64,000 bases of DNA. Source: Aplectana chamaeleonis. Lineage: Eukaryota > Nematoda > Chromadorea > Rhabditida > Cosmocercidae. The stretch is taken from contig JAPDOI010000143.1 of NCBI GenBank assembly GCA_029168955.1, forward strand, positions 310,001 through 374,000, in the 5' to 3' direction. The notes beneath the pieces are model-generated. The model ran no database searches and was not told where the DNA came from. It saw only the letters and a list, made by a program, of their open reading frames with translations. Within the stretch, counting starts at the first letter, position 1. Each line of letters opens with the position of its first letter. The translations under genes were made by a program, and so were the position numbers. Shown piece by piece: positions 57,256 through 64,000 of this stretch.

Positions 57256-58478
57256 CCAGGTTGTTCCATAAGATTTGCCGTTCGATAAGAGAGAGCGTTG
57301 CTACTAGTCCAAAATTGTTTTCTTTTGTTGGTACGCTCTTCATATGAACGTAAAGTGTCGCCGTGTCACAGCAATGGAAAAAGTGAATATCGTGCAGTGA
57401 TAAAATACTTATTTTTGGAAGATGTAGCACCAAAAGAAATTCACGAACAAATGTTAAAAGTGTATAATTATTGTTCACCTTCAATTAGAAAAGTAGAAAA
57501 TGGGTTGCTAAATTTAAACGTGGTCGTACAAGCCTTGAAGACGATCCACGTGAAGGACGCCCAAAAAACGCATCAACACCAGAAATCATAGCCAAAATAC
57601 AGGATATGGTTTTCGAAGATCGCCGATTGACTGAGAGAGCGTTAGTAGAGGCTCTAAACATCTCATTAGGCAGTGTGAGCCATATTTTAGGTGAAATTTC
57701 GGGTTTTAGAAAGCTGTGTACACAATGGGTGCCGCATTCGCTAACAATGGAACAAAAACACATTCGAATACGACTTTCTCAGCAACATTTGGAGCGTTTT
57801 AAAAATGATAAAGTGGATTTTATGCTTCGATTGATCACTATGGATGAGACTTGGATCTATCACCATGATCCTGAATCAGAACAAGAGGCTAAAGAGTGGT
57901 GTGAACCTGGTTGTTCGGCTTCGAAACGAGTTTGTGTCCGTAAATCGGCCAAGAAGGTTATGGCATCAGTTTTTTGGGACACGAAAGGAATTTTGTTTGT
58001 GGATTACTTGCAAACTGGTGAAGCAATTAATTCTGAATGTTACTGCAATCTTTTGGACCAGTTGAAGGAAAAATTTCGTGAAAAAAAGACCCGGTTCGCA
58101 GATGAAAAAATTTCTTTTTCATCAGGACAATACACCGTGTCACAAGAGCATTTTGGCTAAATCCAAGATTTAAAGTCCGAATTGTTGGAGCATCCACTGT
58201 ATTGACCAGATTTGGCCCCCAGGGACTTCCAATTCTTCCAGACCTCAAAAAATTTATGCGTGGCAAGCGCTTTCATCAAATGAAGAGGTCATAACGGCTG
58301 TTGAAGCGTATTTTACAGACCTTCCGGATTCTCACTTTGAAGATGGGATCCACAGATTGGAGGATCGTTGGAGCAAGTGTATTAATGTTCAGCGAGTATA
58401 TACTGAATAACAAAATGTATTTTGAACCATAAAATTGTGTTTTTCTTAGCAAACGACAAAACTTATTGAACAACCTGG
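57256..58478 (+). mobile_element. Mariner transposon with intact ends and dead transposase
   Basis: 1,223 bp, flanked by TA at 57254-57255 and 58479-58480. Terminal inverted repeats: CCAGGTTGTTCCATAAGATT on the left and AACTTATTGAACAACCTGG on the right, about 30 bp with five or six mismatches. TA duplication, size and ends are those of the mariner family, irritans-like. Confidence 0.9.
57344..58410 (+). pseudogene. Mariner transposase pseudogene
   Basis: Helix-turn-helix part EYRAVIKYLFLEDVAPKEIH in one frame, then a shift near 57500 to the frame with GRTSLEDDPREGRP and, from 57606, MVFEDRRLTERALVEALNIS. WVPHSLTMEQKHIRIRLSQQ and MDETWIYHHDP (first catalytic Asp) are intact. Another shift near 58108 separates this from HQDNTPCHKS (second Asp). 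The third motif, normally YSPDLAP, has a TGA in place of its Ser codon, with one more shift close after it. The C-terminal end SKCINVQRVYTE and a TAA are still present. At least three frameshifts and one stop make it non-functional. Confidence 0.9.
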
Positions 58479-58559
58479 TAATATGAAATTCTGCGTCGCA
58501 TTTTATGCCGAGTTTCCAGTTTTTTTGGTTCCCGACCGGAATCCTATTAAATTCTTGCA

Positions 58560-59035
58560 ACTGTATATGTTTAGACACCAACCATACCCGGCTCTCAACA
58601 AACATTTCCGAATCGAAATACCAAAACATCAAAAATCTCGTCTGTGAAGCTATATTTGAGAATTTCTATGGCACAGAAAAAATTCGACTTGTAGGTGCAG
58701 TATTCATAACCCATATGCCACAGTGTTCAGAATGTGCACGAAAGTTTCGCTTCTAATGTTAATATGGAAATGTTATTGCAAATGCTTCTGTAGTAGGCGG
58801 ACCAGCGTCAGAACTTCTTAGGCGGATTCTGAGCGTGAAGAACATGTGAAGTGCTGCCTGCTATTGTTCTTGCAGAAAAAATAAACATTTAGTTTCCTGT
58901 AGTAAAATTCAGCTCCTCACAGGCTGATATCGTGATCATTAAAATGCTGATCGCGACAAGTTCAGTCACCTCACAAGTCTTTGACTGCTTACATTTCCTC
59001 TTGTGGGAGTCCTCAAATTGGAGCTGCAACTATGT
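58560..59035 (+). repeat. Diverged third copy of palindrome-arm sequence
   Basis: 58801-59035 matches the right arm at about 52970-53235 (the flank of the secreted-peptide gene) at roughly 80%. 58590-58640 resembles 53780-53835. The order of the two blocks is reversed relative to the arm, and the peptide exons are not found between them. The mariner lies directly upstream. Confidence 0.6.
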
Positions 59036-59054
59036 AGGCCTGGGCAAGTGTCTT

Positions 59055-59495
59055 ACTAGGGAGTGACCAGACCTGTCTGCCAGAATTACGCATGTAGCCA
59101 TGTTTTTTCTGATCGACCACCTTCCGGGTACTTGTAAAAACCCCATTTTAGCTGCCGGAGCAATGATAACATTTTCAATTTTTTTTCATACAAAATTCAA
59201 AAAAAAAGTTTTTCGTCCAAACTTCTGTCAAAGGAAATATTTGAGGCCCTGAACACGAATATAAGCCACGTTTTCGATGAATAGAACGATAAGGGACAGT
59301 TTACGGTAGGTAAGTTTTTATTTTACCTACGGAGCTCGCAACTTCGACGCCCATAACTTTTTCTTTTACTATTACTCGGGGAGCTAGGATAGGAATTTTA
59401 TGACTACCCGGGAGGTAGGAGGTAGTCGATCAGAAAGACCTGGTCTCATAGATAGATCCAGCGACCAGGTCTGGTCATTCCCTTGTTAGATAAGC
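59055..59495. repeat. Foldback with GACCAGACCTG termini
   Basis: CTAGGGAGTGACCAGACCTG near 59078 and CAGGTCTGGTCATTCCCTTG near 59468 are imperfect inverted repeats; TCGATCAG / CTGATCGA lies inside. Its right end overlaps the start of the tandem duplication below. Confidence 0.5.
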
Positions 59496-60125
59496 CTATG
59501 GGAGGTGCATATTGAACACTGAGGAGAGGACAAAGGGTCGTGCTCAAACCGACCACCCAGAAAAAAACAAAGCGCCTGTTCTAATCTGTTCTGCAAGTAT
59601 TTTAGGAAAAAAGATCAATACACACAAAACACTGATTTTCGGTCATGAGAATGTGACTTATGAAGACAGCCAACTGTGAAAATCGAGAACTTGGCAAGTT
59701 CCTGTGAAAGAAGCTAATGATCGTGTCTTCCTCCTTGAGAAGTACCCTGTCTCTCAACATGTCCAAAACTGCTATGAGCACACTGCGGTGAAAAAGAGCA
59801 CCGAAAGGAGCATTGGAAAAGGAGCATTGGAACTGAAAAAACTCGAGTTGTAGACTTTGTTTCATTCCAAGTGAACTCATGTTTTCGATTATGACAGCGC
59901 GGAGTGGTGGCTTTTTTGTCAATACCTCCTTATCACTAGTTATTTTTCCCCGAGGCCCACAGCTCCGCTGCTGGTGATAATCGAAATCAACAGGTCACTA
60001 GGGATGTACCAGAGCTTAACTATCTGGAATGCCGCAATCCCTTAAAACTCAACTTGACGTGCGATGCGGGGCCTGTCCGCAGTTACACAGCAAACACTGG
60101 ATTGAGCCGAACACAAAATTTAGGA
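59440..60125 (+). repeat. Tandem duplication, unit 1
   Basis: Unit 1 (59440-60125) and unit 2 (60131-61130 including an inserted MITE) share AGACCTGGTCTCATAGA-type starts, GTTAGATAAGCCTATGGG, and AACTATCTGGAATGCCGCA followed by CTCAACTTGACGTGCG and CACAAAATTTAGGAAAAA. Identity is about 88-90%. Unit 1 keeps the empty site CCCTTAAAACTC near 60041. Confidence 0.75.
59602..59880 (-). CDS. 92-residue frame with a paralogue in the next tandem unit
   Basis: Minus-strand ATG at 59880, stop at 59602. Hydrophobic/aromatic-rich (GALFHRSVLIAVLDMLRDRV, FHRNLPSSRFSQLAVFISHI). In unit 2 the same frame stays open to a stop at 60293-60295 (SALFHRSVLIAVFYLLRDRV ... IAMTENQCFVCID), although without the upstream ATG. 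Survival of the frame in both copies is suggestive but the copies are young. No family or signal recognised. Confidence 0.3.
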   Translation of the reverse strand: MSSLGMKQSLQLEFFQFQCSFSNAPFGALFHRSVLIAVLDMLRDRVLLKEEDTIISFFHRNLPSSRFSQLAVFISHILMTENQCFVCIDLFS

Positions 60126-60130
60126 AAAAC

Positions 60131-61130
60131 CTGGTCTCATGGAAAGATCCGGTGACCAGGTCTGGTCATTCCCTTGTTAGATAAGCCTATGGGGGGTGCA
60201 TATTGGACATTGAGGAGAGGGCAAAGGATCGTGCTTGAACCGACCATCAAAAAAAAAACAACGCGCCTGTTCTGTTCTGTTCTGCAAGTATTTCAAGTAA
60301 AAAGATCAATACACACAAAACACTGATTTTCGGTCATGGCAATGTGACTTATGAAGACAGCCAACAGTGAAATTTGAGGACTTGGCAAGTTCCTGTGAAG
60401 GAAGCTAATGATCGTGTTTTCCTCCTTGAGAAGTACTCTGTCTCTCAACAAGTAAAAAACTGCTATGAGCACACTGCGGTGAAAAAGAGCGCTGAAAAAA
60501 GCACTGGAACTATATAAATTCGAATTGTAACTATCTGGAATGCCGCATTCCCTTAAAGGCAGTGTTCACGATGAAAAAAGTTTTCGAAATTCCACTAGGA
60601 TTGGGTAGTGGAGGGACACTCTGTAACGTTAACGTCGAAAGAACGCATGAAAACGAGCCAGGAAGAGCCTCAAAAGAGCCCGAAGTTGCAAATTCGAGCG
60701 CATTGAAAACCCCAAAAGCGCATCACACGCCCACCGACGTGAACAAATGAATGCTCGAGATCGTGAGATGAGCGATGATTTTCAATCATTAGCCCCGTTC
60801 TTCCCTTCATTCTCAGCTTCTCTCTTTACTCAGGTCAGCTCTCATAGATCGGCTGCAAAAGACGGAAGTTACAAGCCTCGGACAACTCGTCCACCATGTT
60901 TCCATAGCTCAATCTTTGAGGGACCATACCTGCGTTCACAGAAGGTCTTGTATGATTTCAGAGACACCATTGGAATCAGCATGGGGCCGTTTTCAAGATA
61001 GGCGGAAAAACAGAAAAACGATTTTCATCGTGAACACTGCCTTTAAAACTCAACTTGACGTGCGTTGTGGGGCTTGTTCGCAGTTACGCAGCAAACCCTG
61101 GTTTGGACGCGAACACAAAATTTAGGAAAA
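60131..61130 (+). repeat. Tandem duplication, unit 2 (carries the MITE)
   Basis: Second unit; the TTAA of its CCCTTAAAACTC is split by the element at 60557-61042 and duplicated on both sides. Confidence 0.75.
60557..61042. mobile_element. TTAA-flanked MITE, 486 bp, with known empty site
   Basis: Begins AGGCAGTGTTCACGATGAAA and ends with the exact complement (21-bp inverted repeats). TTAA on both sides (60553-60556, 61043-61046). Internal frames (60562-60750, 60747-61001) are not transposase-like. Confidence 0.85.
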
Positions 61131-61384
61131 AAGAAGCCATTTATTACAGAACGAGGAGGTCAGAATGAATGAAACTGGAGGAAATGGAAGAAGGCCGTGC
61201 ACAATGTATAAATTAAATAATTTTGGGGCGATGGTAACTTTTTGGACTTGATAAGGCTCATTAAAGTAAACATAGTTAATCTAATTAACCTTGTTGATCA
61301 ATTTTTCAACCCGTAGATGTCCACCGAAGAAGTCATTAGCCAGCAGTGATCTGCCTGACAAGGGATGTATACAAAGCGTAGGTC

Positions 61385-61495
61385 GGACCTGCGCAAACGA
61401 ATCGTATTGCTGGTATCTCTTGGGGATCTATAGTATGTAGAACTGCGCCGTACCCCGTCCCGAGCCGCTCGTTCCGAGAAGTTATAAGCTCATAT
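61385..61495 (+). repeat. Copy of the second tRNA-like repeat family
   Basis: Diverged copy: ACCTGCGCAAACGAATCGTA, then GTATCTCTTGGGGATCTATA and CCCGTCCCGAGCCGCTCGTT. A closer relative of it lies inverted at 63500-63612 (GTATCTCTTAGGCATCTATA on the minus strand). Confidence 0.4.
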
Positions 61496-61499
61496 GGTT

Positions 61500-62290
61500 G
61501 TTTTTGTACTTTGTACCTTCGAAAACGCTCAACAAATTAACGAAAACCTGCAAATGGACCACATAATTGTGTTGAGTGCCCAAAACAACCCCCTGAGCGA
61601 AGTTTGGGCGAAGGCGCATTTTAGAAACTGTGCAGACTGATAGCGTTTTGATCTTGTACGGATTTTCGTCTGCGCTGTTACTTATATCAATTAGGGGTTC
61701 TGATAAGGGCGTTCTCTCCGGAGCAGGAGACGTCCTGAAAAAAAGTTATTCCGACAGCCAAGGGGCGTGGATAGAATAACAATAATCTATGTTGGGTTTT
61801 CCCTACGGATCTTCCGGTATTCCAGAAAAAAGAAAAAAATCGATCGAAACTACCTGTAGCTTCCTAATCGAAGCAGCTGGAGTGATTTTATATGCTCGGC
61901 ACACATTTAGTGACAATAAAATTTCCCTTCACAAGATTCGGCGGTTTGGTAGTTTCCGAGCCCACTGTGCTTACCATCCCTCAATCCCTTGATTGAAGTT
62001 GCTATACTCAGCGAGCAGGGATGGTCGACAGGATAACGCTGAGGAATACTAAACTGCGAAGGAATGGTGGGATTGCGGGTTCGCTTCTCGCAATGCGTCC
62101 TACGAAAATTTTGTTTTGCATTTTTTCGATTGCTTACACACGAGGTTTCTCATTCACATTTTAATTTGCTATTTCCAATTTTACTGAATTTACAATTTAT
62201 ATCGCGTGAATCCGTGGGTGCAGTATATCTGAATTTCCTCGTCTTATTCAAAAATGTAGCCTTCTCACCTTTTCGTGCTAGCATTTCGGG
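61500..62290. other. Stretch without a supported gene
   Basis: Dispersed-repeat fragments (GTGTTGAGTGCCCAAAACAA near 61571) and a 67-codon plus frame at 61789-61992 (MLGFPYGSSGIPEKRKKSIE) with no splice support. Confidence 0.4.
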
Positions 62291-62291
62291 T

Positions 62292-62833
62292 TCATTGAAA
62301 AATATTGTAATGTGAGCATCTAGTAACTTGCTCGAGTGCTCGAGTGAAGGAAAATAGCTCTTTTCTTGAACACATAAATGTCGTTTGCGAATCATCGTAG
62401 AAAAAAGCGTTGCCATTGAAAGAAGCAAAGCGATGAACCCTTTTTTTCGAAAATTTCATCGTGTCACAGTTTTCAATTTCAGAAAACGACAATCGGTTGC
62501 CCAATACATCTGCTAACCCTTCATGGAAAACTACTAAACTTGGCTCGATCACGAAGATTTTTTTTCGGTTATCTGGAGTTCCAGGGTGAATGAGTGAGTA
62601 AGTAGTGAAATATTTTTCCCATGTTGTTCAAAATAAACCAGAATGAGGTAGATGGGTGTTAGATGTAGTAGCCAGCCGATTTTCGCTTCTGAAAAACCGA
62701 AAGCCCAGCCATGGTGGCCGGTTGAAGAGGATGCGCCCGCTTTTTCAATGCTTTCCCCATTTTGCGCTCTACCGGAAGGTCTATAGGCAAAACTAAACAT
62801 ACAGTATGTTACTATGTCTATACCACACAACAC
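62292..62833 (-). CDS. Two overlapping minus-strand frames, possible exons
   Basis: 62549-62833 (94 codons, with GESIEKAGASSSTGHHGWAF) and 62292-62552 (86 codons, VFHEGLADVLGNRLSFSEIE) abut in different frames. An acceptor-like GGTTTTTCAG lies inside the first, before AAGCGAAAATCGGCTGGC. They could be exons of one gene, but no phase-consistent splice was established. No domain recognised. Confidence 0.2.
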
Positions 62834-63099
62834 TCAGATGAAAAACTTTTTTCAGCATATCTCTTACCCCGGAGGGCCCTCCCTTGTGAGAGCGCATCAG
62901 AAAAATGTTCCAGATTTGACTTGCACTTCACACAGGGGTTTATGGGGGCGATGATTACGAATCTGAGGTTTATATGTCGATTCTCCAGAGTTTTCGGCTT
63001 GGTTCGCTGAAAGCATCCCAGCGTTGGAAAATTCTGAGGGCAAAACGCTGCTTTCGAGATTTCCCGATTTCTTCGAGAGATGTTGCTTAATGGCATTCT

Positions 63100-63430
63100 C
63101 TGAGGGTAATGTGATGTGCTTAACACGAATCTGAAGTCCGTTCGCCGATTTTCTACACACTACGGAAGATTACGATGGGTATAGAGTAGTTTGATCAAAG
63201 TCTCAGATTTGACTCAAAATTTGTATGCGGGGGTCGTTCGGGGTGGTGAATACGAATATGATGTTCATTTGCCGATTTTCGAACTATCAAGGTAGGCTTT
63301 GCCCCCTAAATGGCATATTACCTACCGTAACCTAAGGTAAACCCCAGAATTTCGACAAACAGACCCCAGATTTGGTTTCAGATCCCTGGATTACCCCTAC
63401 ATGCAAGTTTTCAGCAAAATCCGGAAGTTT
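63100..63430. repeat. AACACGAATCTG dispersed repeat, further copy
   Basis: Same vocabulary as 33331-33700: CTTAACACGAATCTGAAGTC, CAAAATTTGTATGCGGGGGT and TACCGTAACCTAAGGTAAAC. Confidence 0.5.
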
Positions 63431-63744
63431 TTTCAATACACCCCAAACAATTTCTGATGGGCACCCTTACCTTTTTGCGAAACTCTTGAACGCTCTTAAC
63501 TTTTGGAACCAGCTGCTCGGGACGGGCTAGTGCAAAGTTTAACTATAGATGCCTAAGAGATACTGACAATACAAATCGTTTCCGCAGATCCGACCTACGC
63601 TTTGTATACTTCCCTTGTGAGATAGAAACTAAGATCTCGAATAAATCTAGGTGATCAAAATAAGCATAAAACATCAGAGCCAAAACGTTAAAAGGATTAG
63701 AAGAATGTGGCGAACATTTCAGTATCAATAGGTTCGATATTTAA

Positions 63745-64000
63745 AGGCAGTGGTCACGATGAAAAACGTTATCGAAAAAATTACAAAAATCAGCTTAGAT
63801 CAAAAACAGCTGAAAAACTATGAAGGTAGTGAGGTGAAAAAAGGGCTAGAAATAGAGATTCTAAGGCCCAAAATTGCCAGTTCGTGCACACGTGCACAGC
63901 GATGACGAAAAAGATCGCCGTCTCATGCCGAGCAGTCAAAAAATCATCGACATTCAGAGGAAGAAATAAATGCTAATTTACCTAATAAAAGCAGTTGAGC
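63745..64000 (+). mobile_element. TTAA-type element running off the right edge
   Basis: After TTAA (63741-63744), begins AGGCAGTGGTCACGATGAAA; related along its length to 15687-15950. The right end is outside the window. Confidence 0.6.

Noticed and set aside
57298..58160. Active mariner transposase
   Set aside because: The catalytic motifs lie in different frames, and a stop replaces a residue just before the third Asp. Only the ends are intact.

Overview
The window looks like gene-poor, repeat-dense chromosomal DNA from a eukaryote, most probably a nematode. The reasons are very short introns (39-179 bp) with T-rich ...TTTTCAG / ...TTTTTAG acceptors, short multi-exon genes, an irritans-type mariner, a histone H4 5' fragment, chordate/arthropod-unlike compact gene structure and many small DNA-transposon derivatives. 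The species is not identifiable from this sequence alone. There is no bacterial operon structure, no CRISPR array and no ribosomal RNA.

Layout. 1-2000: 3' remnant of an LTR-retrotransposon-like polyprotein (retropepsin tail). 2000-8200: AT-rich gene zone holding a four-exon gene (3678-4424), a five-exon gene (6229-6987) and an unresolved exon cluster (7250-8160); none of these is visible as one long open frame. 8800-12100: a tRNA-derived SINE-like element followed by five small inverted-repeat elements joined end to end, each sharing a TTAA-like target with the next. 12200-23500: foldback elements, minisatellites, a LINE reverse-transcriptase tail, a minus-strand gene with a tandemly duplicated in-frame exon (17198-18055), and terminal exons of further genes (18959-19057, 22175-22463). 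23809-29826: a 6-kb satellite of about 54 units of 113 bp, with a short-unit variant that lacks an internal hairpin. The satellite's last unit is split by a composite tRNA-SINE insertion (29827-30667) with a clear target duplication.

31687-56366 is the dominant structure: a 24.7-kb inverted duplication with two arms of about 9.1 kb, roughly 97-99% alike by eye, around a 6.4-kb spacer. Each arm carries an identical copy of a small secreted-peptide gene. The spacer holds a LINE RT fragment, a truncated histone H4, a basic repeat-coding frame and a pair of 143-bp direct repeats. Right of the palindrome are a perfect 92-bp inverted repeat, a dead mariner with intact ends (57256-58478), a diverged third copy of arm sequence, a tandem duplication that preserves an empty site for a TTAA element, and more dispersed repeats to the end.

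Several gene models here were assembled by hand from splice-site and phase agreement. They are predictions: no transcript or homology search was available, and most products are unrecognised.
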